A DNA stretch of 64,000 nucleotides, from positions 372,001 through 436,000 of the forward strand of contig CAXXGR010000002.1 of the NCBI GenBank assembly GCA_963678775.2. Reading direction: 5' to 3'. Positions within the stretch are counted from its first letter, which is position 1. Every line of letters starts with the position of its first letter. The notes below the pieces were generated by a model. It was not told the DNA's origin and searched no databases. It saw only the letters and a program-made list of their open reading frames with translations. This DNA is from JBFHIJ01 sp963678775. Lineage in GTDB: Bacteria > Bacteroidota > Ignavibacteria > Kapaibacteriales > UBA2268. Made by a program: the position numbers and the translations under genes. Below, piece by piece: positions 53,576 through 61,738 of the stretch.

Positions 53576-54742
53576 ATGCTAAATTTCACATTTACACAAG
53601 CAACTGAAATTCTTTTTGGCAAAGAACAAATGGATCATGTCGGCACTTCTGCTAAGAAACGTGGCGCGAATAAAGTACTGATTGTTTATGGTAGTGACCG
53701 AATCAAAAAAAGTGGCTTATTTGACAAAGTAACTGCTTCTCTTAAAGCCGAAGGATTGGATTATGCTGAAACAAGCGGTATTGAACCTAACCCAAGACTT
53801 ACTTCTGTGAAAAAAGGAATAGAAACAGCGATAAAAGAGAAATGTGATTACATCCTGGCGATAGGAGGTGGCTCTGTTATTGATGCTGCAAAAGCTATGG
53901 CTTTGGGTGCAAAGTACGACGGCGATGTTTGGGATTTCTTCCTTAGGAAAGCAGCACCACAAGAAGTCTTACCTGTGGCGTCTATTCTTACTCTCGCTGC
54001 GACCGGTTCTGAGATGAATGGTGGAACAGTGGTTACTAACTGGGATACAAATGATAAACTACCTTTTGTTTCGCCAATGCTGATTCCTCAGTTCTCAATT
54101 TTGGATCCTGAGAATACGTATACAGTAAACGAGTGGCAAACTGCTTCCGGCACTGCAGACATAATGAGCCATATTTTGGAACAGTATTTCTCTCCAATAG
54201 ATGGAACTTATGTGCAGGACAGGATGTGCGATGCTATGCTCAAAACTGCAATGCATTATGGTCCGATAGCGATAAAAGACCATAAAAATTATGAAGCACG
54301 TGCAAACTTAATGTGGACAGGTACTCTTGCACTTAATGGCTTACTGTCTACAGGTAGATATGGCGATTGGGCTGTGCACATGATAGAGCATGCAATAAGC
54401 GCAATCTATGATGTAACACATGGTGCAGGTCTTGCACTTATCACGCCTTACTGGATGGAATATACCATAACAGAGAAAAACATCGATAAATATTACAACT
54501 TTGCTATCAATGTGATGGGTGTTTCGGCAAATGAGGATAAGATACTTGCAGCAAAAGAAGGTATCACTAAATTGAGAGCCTTCTTTAAAGCAATGGGCTT
54601 ACCTACCAAACTTTCAGACTTTGATATAGATGACAGCCGCATAGAAGAAATGGCAGAAAAAGCCACTGCCTTTGGTATGATAGGTCAGTTTAGGAAACTT
54701 GAAAAAGATGATGTCTTGGAAATATTCAAAATGATGGTCTAA
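53576..54742 (+). CDS. Iron-containing alcohol dehydrogenase (YqhD/butanol-dehydrogenase type)
   Basis: 388 residues. NAD(P) site GGGSVIDAAKAMA, ALGAKYDGDVWDFF loop, TLAATGSEMNGGTVVTNW motif. The metal ligands are in TADIMSHILEQYF (Asp and His), HMIEHAISAIYDVTHGAGLA (two His). The group-III pattern matches NADPH-dependent aldehyde reductases such as YqhD and clostridial BdhA/B. It reduces aldehydes to alcohols, or the reverse, in the cytoplasm. No fermentation genes adjoin it. Confidence 0.93.
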   Translation: MLNFTFTQATEILFGKEQMDHVGTSAKKRGANKVLIVYGSDRIKKSGLFDKVTASLKAEGLDYAETSGIEPNPRLTSVKKGIETAIKEKCDYILAIGGGSVIDAAKAMALGAKYDGDVWDFFLRKAAPQEVLPVASILTLAATGSEMNGGTVVTNWDTNDKLPFVSPMLIPQFSILDPENTYTVNEWQTASGTADIMSHILEQYFSPIDGTYVQDRMCDAMLKTAMHYGPIAIKDHKNYEARANLMWTGTLALNGLLSTGRYGDWAVHMIEHAISAIYDVTHGAGLALITPYWMEYTITEKNIDKYYNFAINVMGVSANEDKILAAKEGITKLRAFFKAMGLPTKLSDFDIDDSRIEEMAEKATAFGMIGQFRKLEKDDVLEIFKMMV

Positions 54743-54767
54743 CATATTATTTTCTTTAGATATACAG

Positions 54768-54804
54768 AATAGCCACATTTCTGCGAAAGAAATGTGGCTA
54801 TTTT
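54768..54804. terminator. Bidirectional terminator between convergent genes
   Basis: A perfect 14-base stem, AATAGCCACATTTC with GAAATGTGGCTATT, around a seven-base loop, with T-rich DNA on both sides. Confidence 0.88.
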
Positions 54805-54818
54805 ATTATAATATTGGA

Positions 54819-56348
54819 CTATTTTTTGATAACTTCATACAAGTCGTCTCTAATATCTTTTAAATTCCGAACGCTTCCAAATTGATTCAATTCGCGCAGT
54901 AAATCTAAGTCTACGTCGGCAATCAAAATCATCTCTGTATTTGGCGTTGCTTCAGCCTTAGACCCATCCGATGGAAATGGAAAGTCACATGGAGTAAATA
55001 CTGCAGACTGAGCATATTGAATATCCATATTATGTACTTTTGGCAAATTACCGACACTGCCGGCTATAGCCACATAACATTCATTTTCTATTGCTCTGGC
55101 TTTAGCACAATTCCTGACTCTGGAATATCCGTTTTGAGTGTCTGTAAGAAAGGGAACAAACAGTATGTCCATACCTTGCTTAGCAAGCAATCTGCTGAGT
55201 TCCGGGAATTCAACATCATAGCAGATTAAAATGCCGATTTTGCCACAGTCGGTGTCAAAAGTTTGAATTTTGTTACCACCCTGCATACCCCATACACGTC
55301 TTTCATCAGGCGTTATATGCAGCTTTTCAAAGTGCGATATTGTTCCGTTTCTTTCGCACAAATATCCTACATTGTAGAGATTATCTCCCACTAATGCGGG
55401 CATGCTACCTGTAATAATATTGATATTATAAGAAACAGCTAATTCCGAGAACCTTTTGACCAAATCATCTGTATGGCGAGCAAGATCTCTAATAGCATCC
55501 GGCTCCGAAAGATGATTAAATTCTGCCATTAGGGGAGCGTTAAATAGTTCAGGGAAAAGTGCAAAATCTGACCTGTAATTAGAAACAGCGTCTATGAAGA
55601 ACTCCGCCTGTTGCATCATTTCGTCTACGTCCTTGTACAATCGCATTTGCCACTGTACTAAACCGAGGCGCACAATTTTTTTATCTGCAGTGGGCTGTTC
55701 CTGTTTTTTCTCATAGTAGATATTATGCCACTCTAAAAGGAGAGCATAATCATTAGACTCCTTGTCACCCTTTAAGTATCCTTTCAATATTTTTGAAGGG
55801 TGGAAATCATTTGACATCTGAAAAACAAGCACAGGGTCGTGTATAATTCTTTTTTTCACTTGGTCTATATATTCTTTTGGGGATAGCTCCTGACTATACT
55901 TATGATAGTTAGGCATCCTGCCGCCAAAAGCAATACCTTTCAGGTTTAGCCTCTCGCAAAGTTCCTTTCTGTAGTCATAAAGCCTCCGCCCAAGTCTTAG
56001 ACCTCTAAATTTGGGGCGAACAAATATTTCAATGCCATATAGCATATCGCCTTTACTTGTATGAGTAGAAAAGGTATCATTGCCTGTCACATTTGCATAA
56101 GTGTGCTTAAGATCGTATTTGTCATAATCTACAATAATAGAGAGTGCACATCCGGCAAACTCTCCATTTACTCTAATAATTGCCTGCCCTTCAGGGAATT
56201 TTTTTATTAGCGTTTCAATCTGAAATTCAGTCCAAGCTACGTTATATAAAGTTCTATAGACTTCTTCGAATGCTTTCGCTAAGTCTTTATAGTCCGATTC
56301 TTGTAAATAGCTTAGCTGTATGTCCTGTATATCTTGTATATCCTGCAT
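54819..56348 (-). CDS. GNAT-nitrilase fusion (carbon-nitrogen hydrolase)
   Basis: 509 residues from the first ATG (56348); a TTG 11 codons earlier is possible. Residues about 12-200 are a GNAT acetyltransferase domain with the acetyl-CoA loop RPKFRGLRLGRRLYD. Residues about 225-500 are a nitrilase-superfamily amidohydrolase with Glu267 (FPELF), Lys342 (HFEKLHITPDERRVWG) and Cys376 (ILICYDVEFPE). The fusion is known in the nitrilase branch called Nit-GNAT (branch 12 type). Substrate unknown. The N-terminus is MQDIQDIQDIQLSYL, encoded by a short tandem repeat of three QDI codon triplets. Confidence 0.92.
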   Translation of the reverse strand: MQDIQDIQDIQLSYLQESDYKDLAKAFEEVYRTLYNVAWTEFQIETLIKKFPEGQAIIRVNGEFAGCALSIIVDYDKYDLKHTYANVTGNDTFSTHTSKGDMLYGIEIFVRPKFRGLRLGRRLYDYRKELCERLNLKGIAFGGRMPNYHKYSQELSPKEYIDQVKKRIIHDPVLVFQMSNDFHPSKILKGYLKGDKESNDYALLLEWHNIYYEKKQEQPTADKKIVRLGLVQWQMRLYKDVDEMMQQAEFFIDAVSNYRSDFALFPELFNAPLMAEFNHLSEPDAIRDLARHTDDLVKRFSELAVSYNINIITGSMPALVGDNLYNVGYLCERNGTISHFEKLHITPDERRVWGMQGGNKIQTFDTDCGKIGILICYDVEFPELSRLLAKQGMDILFVPFLTDTQNGYSRVRNCAKARAIENECYVAIAGSVGNLPKVHNMDIQYAQSAVFTPCDFPFPSDGSKAEATPNTEMILIADVDLDLLRELNQFGSVRNLKDIRDDLYEVIKK

Positions 56349-56429
56349 ATTTTTTCTCAAGTTTAATTTGTCAGAACGCAAGAGACGAATGAGATAGAGT
56401 TATTTTGTCTGACAATAAATAGAATTAGA

Positions 56430-57551
56430 TTATTTAAGTTTTATTATGGTTTTGCCGTATTTTGTATTCAATTTTTCAAGCAGCCATATTGCGAATATAA
56501 TAACAAGCTCTATGGCAAGAGCCAACATAAGGGCATTAAGTGGCTCTAAACTTCTTACAAATTTGGTAGCAAAGCCGTGGGTAAATCCGGTATTATAGAC
56601 TAAAAATACGTGGATTATATATATCAATAATGTATTTCTACCTATAGTAAAAACTAACTTGGGGATATGCTGATCCGCAAAAGATATCAGAGAAAAAATC
56701 CCAACAAAGATAAATACATGTCCTAGTCTAAAAAACAGAAAATTGTTATACAGCAAATAATGCAGATTGTCCCAACCGGTTAGATTATAAGATAATTCTA
56801 ATAAATCTCCTGAAAAGAAGTGTAAAATAAAACCTATCGACATTGAAGTCAGTATAAAGATATAATTCCTGTATATTGTATCTTTAAAATGCAATAGCAC
56901 TCCCAAACCTGCTCCGAAAAACATAAAGCCTATCCATGGAATAACCGGAAAAAAGCCTCCCTGAGTCCTAACAAGATATGATTTGACAGGTACTGCTAAT
57001 TGGTCGATAAATTGAGAATTTTCAAGCTCAGGCCACAGGAGGAATACACCTGCTCCCAAAAAAACCATAAGAGTAAGTGAAACCCTATGAGGCATTTTTT
57101 TTAGAAGGTACAAAACTGAAGCAAGCACTATCATGCCGGCTCCTATAGAATGCAAAACGTTCACAGCAAACACATAGGGATACTCCACCCAATTAGGTGG
57201 TAGGGCAAACCATGCTTCCAGCTTAAATTGGAGTAAGTATCCGATAAATACTAACAACAAGCCCCTTTTTATACTTTTTTTGAACCGTTCAGTTTCCTTC
57301 CCTTGTCCTTGAGCCCTTAGAAACAAATAAGAAAATATAGTACCCGAAGAAAAGAAAAATATGGGAGCTGTGGTTCCTCTCAAGAAATTCCAGATTGTAT
57401 ATAAGATATAGCTCGAATCTCTAAATATTGGCGATAGAGTTAGGTCTACCACATGCCCCTGCACCATCATAAGTATAGCATAGGCTCTGATTAAATCTAT
57501 ATAGAGTATTCTTTTTTTACTTTCTTGAGTTATATTAGTATTCTCTGACAT
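56430..57551 (-). CDS. DUF1624/HGSNAT-like multispanning acyltransferase
   Basis: 373 residues from the ATG at 57551, preferred over a start 57 bases upstream that would add an unneeded hydrophobic piece. The signature RILYIDLIRAYAILMMVQGHVVDLTL, with the conserved His in QGH, and FLRGTTAPIFFFSSGTIFSYLF match membrane acyltransferases of the heparan-alpha-glucosaminide N-acetyltransferase/DUF1624 group. About ten membrane helices. Such enzymes transfer acyl groups across the membrane to surface polysaccharide. Substrate unknown. Confidence 0.85.
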   Translation of the reverse strand: MSENTNITQESKKRILYIDLIRAYAILMMVQGHVVDLTLSPIFRDSSYILYTIWNFLRGTTAPIFFFSSGTIFSYLFLRAQGQGKETERFKKSIKRGLLLVFIGYLLQFKLEAWFALPPNWVEYPYVFAVNVLHSIGAGMIVLASVLYLLKKMPHRVSLTLMVFLGAGVFLLWPELENSQFIDQLAVPVKSYLVRTQGGFFPVIPWIGFMFFGAGLGVLLHFKDTIYRNYIFILTSMSIGFILHFFSGDLLELSYNLTGWDNLHYLLYNNFLFFRLGHVFIFVGIFSLISFADQHIPKLVFTIGRNTLLIYIIHVFLVYNTGFTHGFATKFVRSLEPLNALMLALAIELVIIFAIWLLEKLNTKYGKTIIKLK

Positions 57552-57682
57552 AAACTGCAATTCATCAATTGAATAAAACAAGCAATATAGCACAATTACA
57601 CAAGACAATACAGCAATTATTTCGGGAATACTTCCCGGATTTATCCGATTGCTTATTCCAATTCCTATCTAAAGTCTGCAAA

Positions 57683-57718
57683 GAAAAAGCCCTTGCAATA
57701 TAGAATCGTAAGGGCTTC
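57683..57718 (-). terminator. Terminator after the exported OmpA-like gene
   Basis: On the minus strand GCCCTTACG pairs with TGCAAGGGC and is followed by TTTTT. Confidence 0.75.
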
Positions 57719-57742
57719 AATAAATTTATATATAATAATTGG

Positions 57743-58414
57743 TTATTTCAATAATGACTCTATTGATTTCACTATAATAGCCAGATTGTTCTTGCCTTTT
57801 TTGCAAGTACTTTCAGATTTCACTTGAATCCGTTTGGCATCCCTTCCCAAATTATTCACTTTTTCTTCGAGCTTAGTTTTTCTTTCTTCAAGAAGAGAAG
57901 TCTTGCCTGATCTGCTTTTTTCTGCCACATCATTTAACGAAACTACAAAGTAGAACTTGACATTTCTATTGAACTTCATCACTTCTTCCAGTTCTTTTAG
58001 AGCGTCTTCAAATTTGTGATTAAGGTTAGACGAACCGGATTCAAATATATCTACATCCATAAATAGCAAACCTTTCACTAAATGCTTTACGGTAAAGTTT
58101 CTTTCAAATTCTTTATATGTGGAAACATCTTCTGTTTTGAATGATTCAGTAGTGCGAACGATTTCTTTATTGATAAATGTAACTTCGTACTCAGTGCCTG
58201 ACTCAAAGAGTTGCGAGTATTCACCTGAAACATCGTCCGATTTGATTTTGATAATCTGCCCTGACTTTGTTTCAAATTTCATAGTTACACCCATAGGCTT
58301 GCCGGAATATATGTCAGTTACTTTTCCTTTTAATAGAATTTGGGCAGTAAAAGCTGATGAGGAGAAAGCAACAGTAAAAAGCAACAGTAATAGGGTAGAA
58401 GCTAATTTTTTCAT
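57743..58414 (-). CDS. Exported protein with CarboxypepD_reg-like and OmpA-like domains
   Basis: 223 residues from the ATG at 58414 (an ATG four codons earlier is possible). Signal peptide to about residue 25, then a small beta-sandwich (ILLKGKVTDIYSGKPMGVTMKFETKSGQIIKIKSDDVSGEYSQLFESGTEYEVTF) of the regulatory carboxypeptidase-like or PEGA type. The C-terminal half, VDIFESGSSNLNHKFEDALKELEEVMKFNRNVKFYFVVSL, follows the OmpA fold, but the canonical peptidoglycan-binding TD...N..LS motif is weak. Periplasmic or outer-membrane protein of unknown role. It is followed by a terminator on the same strand. Confidence 0.75.
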   Translation of the reverse strand: MKKLASTLLLLLFTVAFSSSAFTAQILLKGKVTDIYSGKPMGVTMKFETKSGQIIKIKSDDVSGEYSQLFESGTEYEVTFINKEIVRTTESFKTEDVSTYKEFERNFTVKHLVKGLLFMDVDIFESGSSNLNHKFEDALKELEEVMKFNRNVKFYFVVSLNDVAEKSRSGKTSLLEERKTKLEEKVNNLGRDAKRIQVKSESTCKKGKNNLAIIVKSIESLLK

Positions 58415-58606
58415 AAGTAAACTCATAATATTTCTAAATTTCTAAAAGAGCAGGATACATCTAAAAGCCCTGCTTATAGGTATCTGTAAATAAAAGATAT
58501 TATAGCCATTTTACCAAGAGATAATATCTAACACTATTCTTTTAATATATTTACACATAAACCAAGTAAGGGTTGCATTCAGCGTAATTTCTTTGGTAGC
58601 AACCGA

Positions 58607-59371
58607 TTAGTTGTTACTATCCAGCAAATCTTTTATCATCGCTGGATTATTAGTAGCAATTGCCTTAACCTTATACTTAGAAACCTCTAAGAATGCCTCT
58701 TTAGTATCCACGTCGTACACTGCTAATATTATGTTATGCTTTTGAGCATCTTCTTCAATCTCGTGAGTGAGCTCTCCTAAGGCACAGATAAATATTTCAG
58801 CTCCTATACTGCTGCATACTTCAGATGGCAAATTATTTTCCCATGGTATTTTAATAGCTGCAGTGTATATATCAGGATTATACTTTTTAATCTCTTCAAG
58901 TATTTTATAATCAAAAGAGCCAAATGTAGAGTATTTTAAATAATTACACTGATCTACAACATCAATTATTGTTTTGATTTTATCGCGGGAAAGGGATTGT
59001 TCACCTGCTTTAATTTCAATATTCAGATATGCTTTCCCACTAATGAGCTCGATAATATCCGCAAGTAGAGGTATTTTTTCGCCTTCGTACTTACTGCCAA
59101 ACCACTTGCCGGCATCTAATTGCATTAACTCACTATAGCTCATATCTTTTACTGCTGTGCTACCTTCTGTAGTTCGACCGTGATCCAAATCATGCATAGC
59201 TATTGGTAAGTTATCCGCGGTAACCTGCACATCTACTTCTATCATATCCACACCCGAATCCAAAGCCTGCTGAAAAGCCGACAAAGTATTCTCAGGGGCA
59301 AGCTCACTCGCGCCTCTATGACCAATCACTATGACATCTTTATTCAATGCAAATTTGTTTATTGGCAGCAT
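58607..59371 (-). CDS. Glycerophosphodiester phosphodiesterase
   Basis: 254 residues, cytoplasmic type without signal peptide. The GDPD motifs IGHRGASELAPENTLSAFQQALDSGVDMIEVDVQVTADNLPIAMHDLDHGRTTEG carry the metal and catalytic His/Glu/Asp residues. The later IEIKAGEQ and ENNL segments complete the TIM barrel. It hydrolyses glycerophosphodiesters to glycerol-3-phosphate and an alcohol. 193 bases from the exported protein gene; both on the minus strand. Confidence 0.93.
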   Translation of the reverse strand: MLPINKFALNKDVIVIGHRGASELAPENTLSAFQQALDSGVDMIEVDVQVTADNLPIAMHDLDHGRTTEGSTAVKDMSYSELMQLDAGKWFGSKYEGEKIPLLADIIELISGKAYLNIEIKAGEQSLSRDKIKTIIDVVDQCNYLKYSTFGSFDYKILEEIKKYNPDIYTAAIKIPWENNLPSEVCSSIGAEIFICALGELTHEIEEDAQKHNIILAVYDVDTKEAFLEVSKYKVKAIATNNPAMIKDLLDSNN

Positions 59372-59523
59372 ATATTAACCATCTCTTTATAATATTTGTT
59401 ATAAATTAAGAACAAAATAGATTAAATCCTATTGTATTTACGTCAAAAAAAGTATAGAGTTATATGTTAGATAAGCATTTAATTCAACTATTATTTTTAT
59501 ACTTTCTTAACAAAGGAGCTAAT

Positions 59524-59961
59524 ATGCCGGTACTAACAAAAATAAGTGAGATAATGAGCCGCTCCTTCTTTTCAGTACAGCTTGACGACTCTGTAAAAAA
59601 AGCTGATGACCTACTAAAAGATGAAAAAATCAAATACTTACCTGTATTAGATAGTAAGAAGTTTTTAGGCATGATAACTGATCGAAAGATATTGGAATAT
59701 ACATGCAAACAAATCTACGAACCTGAATCTAACGATGGATACAACAAGATTGGAGATTATTCTAACATCATGGAAAAGGTCAGCCATGTAATTTATAGAG
59801 AGGATAGTATCTTTAAAGCCGTCGAACTTTTTAGCAAGTATAAAGTAGACGTTTTACCGGTGGTTGATTGGGATTACAATCTGGAAGGCATACTTACAAC
59901 TCATGATATTTTACTTTACTTCAGAAAGGCTTTGGAAGAAGAGCGTTTTATTAAAGTATAA
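59524..59961 (+). CDS. CBS-domain protein
   Basis: 145 residues from the ATG at 59524, preceded by AAAGGAG; an upstream ATG would add 20 unneeded residues. Two CBS motifs (VKKADDLLKDEKIKYLPVLDSKKFLGMITDRKIL and IFKAVELFSKYKVDVLPVVDWDYNLEGILTTHDIL) form one Bateman module. Such stand-alone proteins sense adenine nucleotides and control partner enzymes. Partner unknown. Confidence 0.9.
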   Translation: MPVLTKISEIMSRSFFSVQLDDSVKKADDLLKDEKIKYLPVLDSKKFLGMITDRKILEYTCKQIYEPESNDGYNKIGDYSNIMEKVSHVIYREDSIFKAVELFSKYKVDVLPVVDWDYNLEGILTTHDILLYFRKALEEERFIKV

Positions 59962-59981
59962 ATTTGAGCAATAATAATATA

Positions 59982-60026
59982 GACCACTCTGTCTGTAGAT
60001 ATTTACAAGCAGAGTGGTCATATTTA
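59982..60026. terminator. Terminator after the CBS gene
   Basis: A ten-base stem, GACCACTCTG with CAGAGTGGTC, around an 18-base loop, flanked by T-rich and A-rich DNA. Confidence 0.8.
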
Positions 60027-60037
60027 AAAACAAGATT

Positions 60038-60194
60038 TGTCATTTGAAAAGATTAAAAGCTCTAATGTCATTTGCTGGCAAAGGATTGAAACCCCTGATT
60101 CAATCAGGAATTATGTAATGTTTTCTTACAGAGCTAGTGAGCATGCTCCATAGTACTACAGTCATTTACAGCTCTATGATGACATCTAATGACA
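60038..60194. repeat. MITE-like element, copy 2 (157 bases)
   Basis: Begins TGTCATT and ends AATGACA, perfect seven-base terminal inverted repeats. It matches 23802-23961. It contains a palindromic CCTGATTCAATCAGG. No coding capacity. It lies in the 240-base gap between convergent genes. Confidence 0.72.
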
Positions 60195-60236
60195 CTTTCC
60201 ATCTAACTAATTGTAAGTATTATACATATCAACTTC

Positions 60237-61655
60237 TTAATTTCCGGCACTTTCTCTGGTACCTATAAATTTGTCATATAATAGCAAGGATACTATACAT
60301 AGCACTCCAATTCCGGAAAATAGAAGCCAAAGCTCTGAAGTGTAAGCAGCAGAAGTAATTTGCTCTTTTGCTATGCCTAAACTTTTAGCAGTTTCTAAAG
60401 CCTGCTCTACTGTCATTTCCGATGAAGCTTGAGCAGAATTTAGCTCAACCATTTTAGCTTTCACAAAGTTTATCATTGGGTTATCTATAAACCAAACATA
60501 TAATTTTGCTCCTAAGATACCACCAATCAAAGATCCGAAAAATCCATAAAGAAATCCAAAGCCCATATAGGTTGCTTTTTTGTCTGCCGGTGCGATAAGT
60601 CCTAAGTAAGATATATATTTAGGATGAGCAGTCATTTCTCCGATGGAGAAGATAGTAATTCCTATCATAAACACCCAGATATTAGAGCTTAAGGCAAGAA
60701 TCGCCATGCCCACAGTACCAATTGCAACACCGGTTACGATAGTCGGCAAAGCTTTTGTATTTTTTACTATAGAAGAAATAAACAGCTGTAATACTATAAT
60801 TGTCAGAGCATTAATCACTGTTACGTGTTCCACGTCAAACTTCCAGTCAAAGCCTAAAACCCCAGACACAAAAGCATTTAATGGAGCTGCATCTACGAAA
60901 TCTCTTACGTACCAAAGCACAGTGTCAAACATTTGGAAATATAAAATCCAAAACATAGAGTACAGTGCGATAAATAGTATAAATTTGAAATCAAGGAATA
61001 CAACATATACTTTTTCCAGTACATCTTTTATCATTTTCCCGATTGGTTCACGTGCAGTATTTTCACCTTCGCCACGCTCAGGTTCTTTGTACAAAAATAT
61101 TGTTGGTAAAATCATCGCTCCCGTACCGATAGCCGCAGCATAAAGCACATAAGCCGGGTCGATAGATTTTAGTACAGGCACAATAATCAAAGGGAATAGG
61201 AATGCCCCTAAGTTAATCGACCAATAAAATATACCAAAACCGAAAGTAGAGTTCGTCTCATCGGTTGCCCGAGCGATAGTACCGGAAATAATAGGTTTAA
61301 ACGTGCCGGCACCTATAGCCATAACTACTAAAAACAGGAATATTGGCACATACTCAGTCGTACCTGCTGCAAAGAAATAACCAATGCCCAGCAAAGAAAA
61401 TGCTACAAGTAAAGTTTTACGGTAGCCCATTCTGTCTGCTATGGCACCTGTCAAAATAGGGAGGAAGTATAAAATAGGTTGTATAGTAGATTTTAATATA
61501 CCTACGCCTTCTTTACTAAAGCCAAGCTGATCCGTCATATATACAGACAAAATACTCATCACGCCATAGTATGAGCCACGCTCGAAGAATTCGAATATAA
61601 TCGCGACCCAGTAATTAAACGGGAAAGGCGACCTTTTTGCAGTATTTGATGCCAT
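60237..61655 (-). CDS. POT-type (proton-dependent oligopeptide) transporter
   Basis: 472 residues, 12-14 membrane helices. The motif EFFERGSYYGVMSILSVYMTDQLGFSKEGVG corresponds to the ExxERFxYYG signature, and GTFKPIISGTIARATDE and FGFGIFYWSINLGAF are conserved in the family. A non-membrane segment near 405-445 (MTVEQALETAKSLG) lies before the last helix. These proteins import di- and tripeptides with protons. Position 35 bases from the MITE-like copy at 60194. Confidence 0.9.
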   Translation of the reverse strand: MASNTAKRSPFPFNYWVAIIFEFFERGSYYGVMSILSVYMTDQLGFSKEGVGILKSTIQPILYFLPILTGAIADRMGYRKTLLVAFSLLGIGYFFAAGTTEYVPIFLFLVVMAIGAGTFKPIISGTIARATDETNSTFGFGIFYWSINLGAFLFPLIIVPVLKSIDPAYVLYAAAIGTGAMILPTIFLYKEPERGEGENTAREPIGKMIKDVLEKVYVVFLDFKFILFIALYSMFWILYFQMFDTVLWYVRDFVDAAPLNAFVSGVLGFDWKFDVEHVTVINALTIIVLQLFISSIVKNTKALPTIVTGVAIGTVGMAILALSSNIWVFMIGITIFSIGEMTAHPKYISYLGLIAPADKKATYMGFGFLYGFFGSLIGGILGAKLYVWFIDNPMINFVKAKMVELNSAQASSEMTVEQALETAKSLGIAKEQITSAAYTSELWLLFSGIGVLCIVSLLLYDKFIGTRESAGN

Positions 61656-61738
61656 TGTAACTCCTATTAAATTAAATATCCTCTCATCATAAGCCGTAAA
61701 GATAAGAAAATATTCAAATTGGAGATGGCAAAATATTA

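Noticed and set aside
58440..58490. Hairpin around GCAGG/CCTGC as a terminator
   Set aside because: Short stem and no T run in either direction.
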